The translations under genes were made by a program, and so were the position numbers. 64,000 nucleotides of DNA from Lobosporangium transversale. Taxonomy: Eukaryota; Mortierellomycota; Mortierellomycetes; Mortierellales; Mortierellaceae. Under the pieces are notes generated by a model. That model was not told the origin of the DNA. It did not search any database and was given only the letters and a program-made list of their open reading frames with translations. Positions 33,331 through 44,200 of this stretch are shown in pieces (the first letter of the stretch is position 1; every line of letters starts with the position of its first letter). The stretch covers positions 186,001 to 250,000 of the forward strand of contig NW_019028987.1 of assembly GCF_002105155.1 (NCBI RefSeq), read 5' to 3'.

Positions 33331-36209
33331 GCAACACCGTTGTCCATTTACCAACATTCAAAGCATCGGAAAATCAGGACTCTCTTTTGCTATTATCAAA
33401 CCTGGCTCAATCTCTCAACTCTTTTCTTACCACCTACACTCGCACACAATCCGACAATGTCAATTCCATTCCCAATCCTAAAGCTATTAAAAACTTGAAA
33501 GTGACCCAAGGAGAGGACCAAAAGGTGATCAAAGTGCAATTGAAACCTAAAGAGAAGGATGAGAAGGATGAAATGATCACTGATCTGCAACATCAAACCC
33601 TCGAAAGACTTGCTATCCTCCAAAAATATGCTCAAGCTATCTTCATCCAGAACTCTGAGCTACAAAAGTACCCAATCCCCCGATTGTTTATCATCTTGCC
33701 TATCGACAGTACAAAGTGGGACCCAATAAATATCTTGAAGAACAAGGTCCGTCTTCACTTCCTATGCGAACGTGAAGATCACTCCCTAGAGTCAAAAAAG
33801 TGTAGCCAGAACGGAATCCACATTACCAAACATGACGGATATGAAATACAAAACATTACAGAGTTCTTTCGAAAATATGGGAAATACATACTCATCCTTT
33901 TAGAATGGCTCAAGCTGGGGATGGGAACGGGAACGGGAACAACAGTCCCAAACCTGCTTAATGTTGGTATCGACTATTCAATTGACTATATCAAAGCGCT
34001 CTCTCTCGAGTATCCGGATCTGAGTAACATCAACGCAATCGATAATTATGAGGCACTTGAAGGACCTGATCTTCAAAAATTAGGAACGTTCCTTCAAACC
34101 AACGACGAGGACAGACAACTTGGCAATTTGTACAGGATCATAATCAAAGTGGGCCATGTCGAATGGGTGTGTGTGGACCACTACCGTTCGACTTGTTGCA
34201 GCAAAGGTCAGAAAAGGCTTGAAATTGCGGTGGAAATGAATAATGGGAAATATGACTTGCACCTTGGTAAAGTAGTCATCGAATTGGAATCTGAAGACAG
34301 CGCTGATGAATTCTTTGCTGCTCTGGCCAGGGCAGGAAACGTTTACGAATTGGATATCGCACTGAAGTGGGACTGGACCAAGGATGATCTTGAGGCACTT
34401 GAAAATGCATTAAAGGTGTCGAGTGTATCGATTCTTCGACTTGATCTTGGGTGGTCTCGAGAAAGCATCAATAAGAAACTACTTCCAGCATCTATACGAT
34501 ATGAACCACTTGTTCGTATCATAGAACTCCACAATATGAAAACGATACATATTCTACTGTGTCCGGATCTCATCGAGCTTTCCAAATTTCAGCCTAAAAA
34601 CTCATCACACCTTCAAGAGTTATCCTTTGAGATGAGGCCTCGATGGATTGAAGCTAACGAATCTCAAGTTATTGCAGCCTCACTCAAGACCGCTACGAAT
34701 TTGACCCGTTTAGACTTGTACGACAACTCAATTGGGGCTAAAGGAGCTCTGGCACTGTCCAAGGCCCTCAGGACTAACACCACTTTGACATATTTGGACT
34801 TGGAGGCAAACCCAATTGGGAATAAAGGAGCTCTGGCACTCTCAAAGGCACTCAAATCTAACACGGCATTAACCACCTTGAAACTGGAGGCAAACTCAAT
34901 TGAGAATAACGGGGTCCTTGCATTATCAAAAGCACTCAAAATCAACACAACTTTGATCACTTTGAGTTTGAGTTACAACTCAATCGGGGACGAAGGGGCT
35001 CTGGCAATCTCAGACGCACTTAAGGCCAACACTAGTTTAAAGATCCTGGACTTGAGTATCAACGAAATTGGAAAGGATGGAGCTCGGGCACTGTCAGAAG
35101 CGCTCAAGGTCAACACGACTTTGACTGCTTTGGACTTGGAAAACAACAAAATCAGGAATGGAGGAGCTTTGGCGCTATCAGAGGCGCTCAAAGCCAACCC
35201 GACTTTAACTAATTTAAGTGTGAAGTGGAACTCGATTGAGGACGAAGGAGCTCTTGCGCTGATAGAGGCGCTCAAGGGTAACATGGTTTTGGCCAATTTG
35301 GACTTGAGGGACAACTCAATTAACAAGGAAAGGGTCCTAGCGCTGCTGGATGTGTTCGGGAACAGCTCAGCTTTGACCACTTTGGGCTTGTGGGCCGACT
35401 TGGTTGCGGAGGAACTGTCAGGACCACTCAAGGGCAACGCGGTATCGACCACTTTAGATTTGAGTGGCAGCTCAATTGGAGATGAAATAGTTCTTGTACT
35501 CTCAAAGGCCCTCAAGACCAACACGACCTTGGCCGGCTTGGGCTTGCGGAACCACGCAAACGGAAATGAAGGAGCTCTAGTATTGTCAGAGGCACTCAAG
35601 GCTAACACGACTTTGGCATATTTGGACTTGTACAACAACACAATTGGGAAAGAAGGAGTCCTTGCACTGTCAGAGACATTAAAGGTCAACACGATTTTGG
35701 TCACTTTGGGATTAATAGACAACAAATTTGGGCATGAAGGAACTCTTGCACTGACAGAGGCACTAAAGATCAACACAACGTTGACAGTTTTGAACTTGCA
35801 GGGCAATTGTATTGGGGACAGAGGAGCTATGGCACTGTCAGAGGCACTTAAAGTCAACTCAACTTTGAACACCCTAATCTTGAAAAACAACTCGATTCAG
35901 AAGGAAGGAGCCCTTGCACTCTCGGAGGCTCTCAAGACAAATACGGCGTTGGGTGCTCTTGCACTCTCGAAGGTGCTCAAGACTAATAAGGCTTTGACCG
36001 GTTTGGACTTGAGTATCAACTTTTTAGGAAGTAGTGGGGCTCAGGCGTTATCAGGGATGCTCAAGATCAATAGGACTTTGAAGACTTTGAAATTGAGTAG
36101 CAACTCAATTGGGAGTACAGGTGCTCTGGCGCTCTCGAATGCAATATTCATGTTTCTGTTCTGCAGCATTCTTTTTATTTTTTTTTTTATTATAATAAGA
36201 TCGAGATAG
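32883..36209 (+). CDS. Header-coiled-LRR family protein 4, about 17 LRRs and a hydrophobic tail, two exons
   Basis: Exon 1 is 32883-33076, the intron 33077-33208 (GTATTT..CAAG) and exon 2 33209-36209, giving 1064 residues. The header reads LHYQQFRKDT to IEPPCIAFYPGKILDVI. A run of about 15 Asn (CAA/AAC repeats) follows, then a charged linker, LERLAILQKYAQAIFIQNSE and the conserved module IPRLFIILPID, HFLCEREDHS, HITKHDGYEIQN, EFFRKYGKYI. About 17 RNI-type LRRs occupy 550-1045, more diverged from one another than in genes 1 and 5. The protein ends NAIFMFLFCSILFIFFFIII-RSR, a 20-residue hydrophobic segment absent from the paralogues and encoded by T-rich DNA. It could act as a tail anchor or be an accident of read-through into non-coding sequence. 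Confidence 0.85.
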
Positions 36210-36399
36210 TTTACAATTAATCCTGTCTAAACTAACAGAGTGAGGAAACCGATGGGAGGATTGCAACGCTTTATGTACCGTCCAATATATAAATATATAT
36301 GTATATCTTTTTATTCTTTTCCCGCTTTATAATCAATAAACAGCTCCTTAGTATAAAATTCTTTCCTCCATCTCTATGCTACTTGTATGAAAGAACAGC
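36210..36399. other. 3' flank of LRR gene 4
   Basis: Short AT-rich stretch with T-runs; no gene seen. Confidence 0.4.
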
Positions 36400-37200
36400 T
36401 GTTATCTTCCTTGGGTGGCCGAAGGAGGTTGTTGTTATCGTTACTTGTGTTCCCTCAATGGAGAAACTTCCGGATTGGTGCTGAACGAAAATGGATAGGA
36501 GCGACGCTTCCTTTCCTTACACTGATTACTATTATAGTCATCGGACCATCAGCGATGATGGTGTCGGTACCTGCGACTGTTATAGTTACTTGTGGTACTA
36601 TATAATCCGTTGTCGCTCATACTGGGACTGTCATCATCGTTTTCATCAATACACCGGACATGGGGCCCTCCGCTCTTCCTTGTAGGCTCTCCTATCGTAA
36701 AGACACATCTAGTGAGTCGACACCAGTACCTATGCACATATTTACTCTATCCTCGGCTCTTGCTACGCCTGCTGCGCTCAACTTTGTTGTCTGCTCTTAT
36801 ATCTCCTCCCCTTGACCTTGTGTCATGGTATTCGCTATACTCTTCGTATTTATCGCATGTGTTACTTTGTTTATCAGCTCCGGACAAGGTGTCCACTGAG
36901 ATTGGAGCTGATGAGCTGTATGAAGTGTTTAGTGATAAGCTTCGCTCTGTTTTAGCAAAGGATGTTGCAGATGGAGTGATTGGTGATGCCACTATGAGTC
37001 CTTGTGTTTTAATACCGGATGATACTGATGCAGATCTCGATATATCAATAAATGATAGCGACTGTTGTGGCGGACTAACGATGGATCTGTTGAATCGGGA
37101 GATAGCAGTGATGGATTTCATAAAAGGGTTACGTTGGCGCGTTAAGGATGGCGGGCGATGCGTGGGTCTACGGATCTGCTGAAGGTTCTCTTGAGAAACA
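36400..37200 (-). pseudogene. Decayed partial copy of the RS-rich WD40 gene (41201-45513)
   Basis: Minus-strand frames repeat stretches of the intact gene's first exon in order: SQENLQQ/PTHRPPS, RNPFMKSITA, PPQQSLSFIDISRS, QGLIVASPITPSATSF, LNTSYSSSAPISVDTL and, in another frame, GEPTRKSGGPHVRCIDEN, DSPSMSDNGLYSTTS. The corresponding parent text reads RNPFMKPITPG, PQQSLPFINTSRS, QGPIVASPITPSATSS, SYDSSAPILTDTL and GEATRKRGRSHVRYSDES. A segment present in the parent (about 44700-44950) is deleted here, and frameshifts and stops occur. The fragment lies between LRR genes 4 and 5, about 7 kb from its source and in the same orientation as it. Confidence 0.85.
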
Positions 37201-37452
37201 TTGGTCTGTCTGAAGAAGTGCAGGGCACTGATACTGATGTTGCTCATGTCAACCAAGCTCAAGGAGACGCACTTAATCACCTCAATCATATCTTCAACCA
37301 TTGCAGGCAAGGCATCATCGCTGACCATAATCGATGCACCATCATCCGAGTGCATTTCCGTTCTCAATAAAGGCCACTTCATTGAGGCGGAATGAGATGC
37401 AAATTTACAACAACTTGGATCCGTGCATTATCTGATTTTTACACCCCTGCGA

Positions 37453-37475
37453 CACCAAGAGGCGAAGTTGAAAAT
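37453..37475 (+). promoter_or_regulatory. Conserved upstream block of LRR gene 5
   Basis: CACCAAGAGGCGAAGTTGAA, 80-102 bp before the ATG at 37555, followed by an ATG-proximal leader (CTTGAATCATCACCGAA) identical to that of gene 2. Confidence 0.5.
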
Positions 37476-37554
37476 GGATCAACCAGCATCTTTTACAAGA
37501 GAGAAATGAGTGAATATTTTCCATCTCGCCATCATCTCTTGAATCATCACCGAA

Positions 37555-40500
37555 ATGACAGAACCTCAGTACCAACAATTCCGAAAAAACGGCATCATTG
37601 AGGAAGTTTGTGTCAGAACTGCTTCCACCAATGCGAGCATTGGCAACCCGCTCTGCTATGTGAGTTTGGAGGACATTCGAGATGTGTTTCCAGATGCACT
37701 ACGCTTCAAGTTGAATGGACATCCCATTCCATTCCTTTTAGACGCCAATGACAACAGGTATATTGCTTTACCATGGTGCTCTTTTAAATGCTCCTAGAAG
37801 AAAAGGAGAACCTGATCTGACACATCATTTTTGTCTATGTTCTATTAGGATCGAACCTCTGCGTATTGCATTCTACCCTGACAAGATCCTGGACGTCATA
37901 ACAGACGCACCACAGTCCAGCAACAGTAACAAATCTCTTACTGTCCATAATAATAAGGATTTCAGCTCCCACTCTGACGAGATTAAGGAGTGGATGGTTA
38001 AGGTCGAGGATAAGGGCGACATGATGCTTACACTAGAAGACAAGATGGGCAAGGCGTTTGAACTACAAGTAGAGATGTATAAAATGCAACTGGAGCTAAA
38101 GGATGAGGTGGTTAAATTGCAATCGGAGGTTAAGGAGATGAATGCTAAGGTGCATAAACTGCAATTGGAGGTAAAGGAGGAGAACGACAAGGTGCTTGAA
38201 ATGGAGAAGGAGAATCATAGTTTGCTACAGCAAGCACTCAACAGACTTGCGATCCTTCAACAAAAAGCTGAAGCTATCCTCGTCCAGACCTTTGAGCTAC
38301 ACGAGTATCCAATCCCTCGACTCTTTATCATTTTGCCTGAAGACCGGACCGAATGGGACCCAATGAATATCTTGAGGAAGAAGTTCCGCCTTCATTTCCT
38401 ATGTGAATGCGGGGATCACACTGTAGAGACAGGCAAGAGCAGCCAAAATCAAACCCATTTTGCCAAACATGAAGGATATATAGTCCGAAACAGCACAGAG
38501 TTCTTTCAAAAATATGGGAAATACATGGCCATCCTTTTACAGTGCCTCAGTGTAGGAGTGCCCTTGGCTGCCCCACTTGGGCCAGTCCCGGATCTCAAAG
38601 CCGGTATTGATTATTCACTCGACTATATGAAAGCACTCTCTGCTGAGTTTCCGGCTCTGAACAGTATCAATACAATCGAAGACTATGCGACACTTGAAGG
38701 AGCAGATCTCCGAGGACTGAGCAAATTCCTTCAAATCAACGATGAAGATGGCAAGCTTGGTAACTTGTACAGGATCAGAACAGAAGCAGGTCATGTCAAA
38801 TGGGTTTGTATCGGCCATTTCAGTTCAACATATAAAGAGGAAGAGCAGAAAGCCTTTGAAGATGTTGTGGAGATGAACGGTGGCGAGTATGACTCACAGC
38901 TTGGTAAAGTGGTCATTGAATTGGGATCCAAAATCACAGCCAGAGGATTCTTTGGTGCCATGGCCAAAGCGAAACGTGTTTACGAGCTGGATATTACGTT
39001 CAAGAGCGGCTGGGATTGGACCAAGACTGATCTTGAAACACTTGAGAATGCACTAAGAGTCTCGAGTGTATCGGTTCTTCGGCTTGATCTTGGTAGTCCT
39101 CAAGAAGGTATTACTAGGAAACTACGTTTAACTACAATATATGAAAAACTCGTTCGTATTATAGAGGTCAACACTATGAAAGTGGTCCGTATTGTACTGT
39201 CTCCAGATCTCACCAAGCTTTCCAGCTTACCAAACCAAAAGTTGCGACATCATCATGAGTTAACCTTTGAGATGAGGCTACGAGATATCAGACGAGATGA
39301 TTTTCAAGAGCTTGTAAATTCACTCGCGACCAACATGACTTTGGCCAGCTTGGATTTGAAGCACAATTCAATTAGGAATGAAGGAGCCTTCGCACTGTCA
39401 GAGGCACTCAAGACAAACATGAAATTGACTACTATAGACTTGAGACACAACTTAATTGGGGATGAAGGTGCTCTAGCACTGTCAAAGGCGCTCAAGGCTA
39501 ATACAACTTTGGCTGTTTTGGATTTGAGGGCCAATCCAATTACGAAGGAAGGAGTCCTGGAGCTTTTAGGCGCGCTCAAGACTAGTCCAACTTTGGCTAC
39601 TTTGGGCTTGCGGCACAGCATAGTAACGGAAGAACTGTCGGAGGCACTGAAGGGCAACGCGACATCAGCCACTTTGAATTCGAGCCACAGCTCGATTCGG
39701 GATGAAATAGTTCTGGCACTCGTAGAGGCACTCAAGACAAACATGATCTTGACTAATTTAAACTTGGGTCACAACTCAATTGAGAGGGAAGGAGCACTAG
39801 CACTCTCAAGGGCACTCAAGACTAACATGACCTTGACCAATTTGAGCTTGAAGGGCAGCTCAATTGGGAAAGAAGGAGCTCTGGCGTTGTCAGAAGCACT
39901 CAGGACCAACACTAGTCTAACCAATTTGGATTTGCACGGCAACTCAATTGGAGATAAAGGAGCTCAGGGACTGTCAGAGGCACTCGAGACAAATATGACC
40001 TTGGCCAATCTGGACTTGGAGAACAACTCAATTAGGAAGGAAGGAGCTCTGGCACTGTCGGAGGCACTCAAGACAAACACCAGTCTGACCGATTTGGACT
40101 TGAGTTGGAACTCAATTGGGAAAGAAGGAGCTCTGGCACTGTCAGAGGCACTCAAGACAAATACCAGTCTGGCTAATGTGAATCTGACAAGCAACTCAAT
40201 TGGGAAAGAGGGAGCCCTGGCACTGTCAGAGGCACTCAAGACTAACATGACCTTGACCAATTTGAACTTACGATACAACTCAATTGGGAAAGAAGGAGCT
40301 CTGGCACTGTCAGAGGCACTCAAGACAAACACCAGTCTGACCAATTTGGACTTGGGAAACAACTCAATTGGGAATGAAGGAGCTCTAGTACTGTCAGAGG
40401 CACTCAAGATCAATACCAGTCTGACCAATTTGGACTTGTGGGCCAACTCAATTGGGGATAAAGGAGCTCTGGCACTATCAGGGGCACTCAAGGTCAACAC

Positions 40501-40633
40501 CAGTCTGACCAATTTAGACTTGAGGGGCAACTTAATTAGGAATGAAAGAGCTTTGACACTATCAGAGGCGCTCAAGACGAACATGGTGTTGAATTATTTG
40601 GATTTGGGAAGCAATCCAATCATGAGGAGATGA
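37555..40633 (+). CDS. Header-coiled-LRR family protein 5, 16 LRRs, two exons
   Basis: Exon 1 is 37555-37757, the intron 37758-37848 (GTATAT..TTAG) and exon 2 37849-40633, giving 995 residues. The header reads MTEPQYQQFRKNGIIEEVC to IEPLRIAFYPDKILDVI. A long heptad-like region (about 110-205) with repeating MYKMQLELKDEVVKLQSEV and VHKLQLEVKEENDKV patterns predicts a coiled coil, much longer than in genes 1 and 2. The conserved module follows (IPRLFIILPED, HFLCECGDH, HFAKHEGYIVRN, EFFQKYGKYM). Sixteen RNI-type LRRs span 555-990; those from about 40000 onward are nearly identical at DNA level with an 84-bp period. Probable oligomerising protein with an LRR interaction surface; function unknown. 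Confidence 0.88.
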
Positions 40634-41200
40634 AAAGCTGGCACTGTCTGAGATGCTCAGATGGAAAACTGAACAGGACAGGACAGAACACGTATATTTA
40701 AATTGTTTTATTGAGGGGAGAAATGAATACAACCTGTAACAGAACTGTATCTCTCACATGCTAAGCAGGATTCCTCCTATCCCATGCATTATCTTTGCAC
40801 TTTTACAACGTCCATGTTATATAAAGTTGACACCAACAAGCATTTCTGCTCGGAAACAATTTCCTTTATTTTATTTTCTTTATTTCTTTCTTCTCTTTTC
40901 TTGTTAATAATGACAATAATAAATGAATAAATAAATATATATTACATTTGAACCTGTTTACATCAAGAGTTAAGAATATCATCTTTAACATCCCCATCAA
41001 CTCTTTTCTTCTTTTTTTTTTTTTTTAGATGATAGGATCATTTCTCACTTTGTAATCACTATATTGGTAATGAAACAAATAAAATAAAAAGCAGTTCGTT
41101 AGTAACTTACATGGCACCACTGTATAGAAAAGATATTTTTATATATATAAAACGCGGATGCATATAATCCTTTCCATCACTTGTATGCTTTCTTGCTTGC
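40634..41200. other. Convergent 3' intergenic region
   Basis: Shared 3' flank of LRR gene 5 (plus) and the WD40 gene (minus). AT-rich, with AATAAA-like motifs (for example near 40920 on plus). No gene. Confidence 0.5.
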
Positions 41201-44200
41201 TTACATGAATGAAATGCTGTTGTCTACAGTCTGAGAGATCAGCACATTCTTGGTTGGATGGAATGCTGCACAAATCACTAGCTTCCCTCCTACTTCCAAA
41301 ATCTGAGTCGGTCCTCCTGGTCGATTTCGAATAGATTGACCTTTCAAAATGGCTGCTTCACGGAAGATCGGGTGCTGGTGCTGTTGTTGTTGTTGCTGCT
41401 GTCCATTGGTACTAATATTATCATTGTTGTTATTGTTATATCCACTACCGCTTCGGGTTTTGCTGCCATTGTTGTTATTGATGCTGCTACTGTTGCTGCT
41501 ACTGTTGCTGCTACTAAAGGTAGTCTCATTATCAAATCGGATATCGCCTGTAACGACTCCTGATCCTGGTCGTTGACTCTCAATACAGTTGATCTTATTC
41601 CATCGGACATCCCAGATATTAATGATCCCTTCTTCAGTCCCTCCAAAGGATAAAAGCCCTCCTTCTGGATGCCATGAAGGAATAGGGATCTTGAAAGTCT
41701 TTGTCGAGCCTGCATATCCCAACTTGAGAACTGGAGTCACAGGAATTCGCTCGTCCATCAATATCAACTGCGTCATATGGCTATATAGTCTGATGGTCCC
41801 AAAAAAGGAAAAAGGAAAAAGAAGAAAAAGTAAGATACCGCTCAAGTAGACATTAGGCCAAGGCAGTATTCTATTTCAAGTTGCTATCATTCTCTGCTTC
41901 CACATTAGCATTGCTCCTATCATCATCGAACCAACGACTCTTTCTTCAATTTAATATCATCCTCTCAACTTGGAGAGATTCAACTGTACAAGGAGTATTT
42001 CACGATGTAATAGTACCCAGAAGAAAAACAAGAAAAGAAGAGTTGGGAGAAAAAATGATATTATAAAAAAAAAAATAAAAAAAAAAAAAACTAGACAAGA
42101 GACTTACGTTAATGCATTGATCCGATGATCCATGGGATTCTGAACGATATTCAGCGTTCGACCGACTTTATCCTCATAGATCTTCTTCTCATGTGCCATA
42201 TCGTAGCTAATATATCGACCATCCTCTCCTCCTGAGAACAATATCTTGGAAGGGTGAGAGTAGCTGAGACATTTGACAGCGTTTGTATGTAAAGTGTGGA
42301 CATCTCCCAATCCTTCTGCTTTCGTGTCTCCTGAATCATCTGCTGGACAAAATCGCCAATGCATCTGCATGTGCGAATTTCAAAATCATATAGGAGAAGA
42401 AAAAGAGGATGATGATGATGATGATTATGATGAAGAGGAAGAAGAAGATAAACAAAAAAGAGCTGTTAGAACGTTTTGAAGTAAAACACGAGTACATATA
42501 TTTCCTCATCAATCTTCTTACCAAAGTCTTGTCTCCTCCTGCTGTGACATAGGACATTCCATGATCCTCTCTCATCACTGCAGTTACACAGTTGATGATG
42601 GCTCTGTGAGTCATGGTCGAGATAGTTGTTACTTTGTAGCCTAGCTTGCCCTTGTCATTAAAATAAATCGAGATCAAGTTGGTCTGGGTCTCTGGCAAAG
42701 ATGAATAGGTTGGATCTGCATTGAGTGTTTCTGTTGGAACGATGTTGTTCACCGACGCCGTCTCGGGTGGCCATGGTGTGCCGCGTTTTAAATGGCTCAC
42801 TGCCACAATCATATCCTCTCTAACCCATGTCAGCGCCTCTGTATACGGAATCACTCGACTTTCTTTGGCTGGAAGTGATAACAGAAGTAGCTGTGCGTTG
42901 ATATCCCAAAAGTGGATGTTTCTGATGCATCAATCGAAAAACAAAAAAAATAATAATAAAAGGTTAGTAAAAAAAAACTCTTTTGACCTTTCACAAGCAA
43001 GGATATATATGTATGGACGGATGGATATATAATCTTACCCATCATATGAACTTGAGGCAGCAATCCCTTCAAAGCGTGTCTGGAAGGAGAAAGGGTTGAG
43101 GACCAATGGTCGGCCTCGTTTGCCTGTAAATGGATTATCTGGAACCTTTCTGGTCCCTAAAGAAAGGACTGTCATCGTGGGGTGTCCTCCAATTGGGAGG
43201 TAATAGTTGGACTTTTCAAACACTCTCATGTATCCTGATGCACGTGGGCTAGGATATGCTTGATGGACTATCCGGCTTTGATGTGTAGGTGGCACACGGA
43301 TTGTCACAATCCCACTCGTCTCCACTGCTACCTCAGATTTGACACCTCTCGATTTGTCTCCTGAGGCTGGCTTAAGTGATGGAGGTGGTGAGAGTGCTCC
43401 TCGTTGTTGTTGTTGCTGTTGCCATGCACCACCAGTATCTGCTACTCCGTTTTGATTAGAGCCGATCGTCTGAGGTTTTACTGCGTTAGAAGGGTATGAT
43501 TGTTGTTGGACTGTGCTGGTAGGATCAGAAGGCAGTGGTGACTCGGGAGTGCCTTGTCCAGGAATCTGTTGTGGAGGAGAGATTCGAAGAAGGTTGCTGG
43601 TACTGTTGCTGCTCTTCTGAGTTTGGATGCCAGCCAGGTAGTGTTCCTTAATGATCTCCATCTTCTTTTGCATTTCCTTCTTGAGCTGATCCATTTTATG
43701 GCTAAAATCTCGCGTCACAATGTCGATCTAGGAACAAGAACAGACCATAAACGGTCAGGATCAACATGAACGGCAGACATCTTTAATAACATTACAAACT
43801 GCTTACATATACATGTATATGACATACCTCAGCCATCATATGAACCATTGGATCTGTTAGGGCAACTTGAGAATGACCAGAAAGGCTAGACCTTGCTTTT
43901 CGTATGGCAAGAGGTGTGTCGCTATTGTTGTCCATGCTCTCTGCCAATACAGGGACTTCTGGACTGGTGTCAGATGAAAATGAATAGTAACGACGCTTTC
44001 TTTTCTTACGACTGCTACTGCTGTAGTCATCGGACCGTCGGCGACGACGCTGTCGGTACCTGGGACTATCATATTCACTTGTACTGCTGTATATATCGCT
44101 GTCGCTCATACTAGGGATGTCATCACTCTCGTCACTATATCGGACATGAGATCTTCCACGCTTTCTTGTAGCCTCACCCATTGCAAGGACACGTCTAGCG

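Noticed and set aside
34664-35890. Long antisense frames across LRR gene 4 (and similar at 20473-20796 and 39304-40584)
   Set aside because: They are shadows of the 84-bp LRR period: the reverse strand repeats VLSASDSARAPSFPIEL once per unit. Sense frames have matching splice sites and conserved domains.
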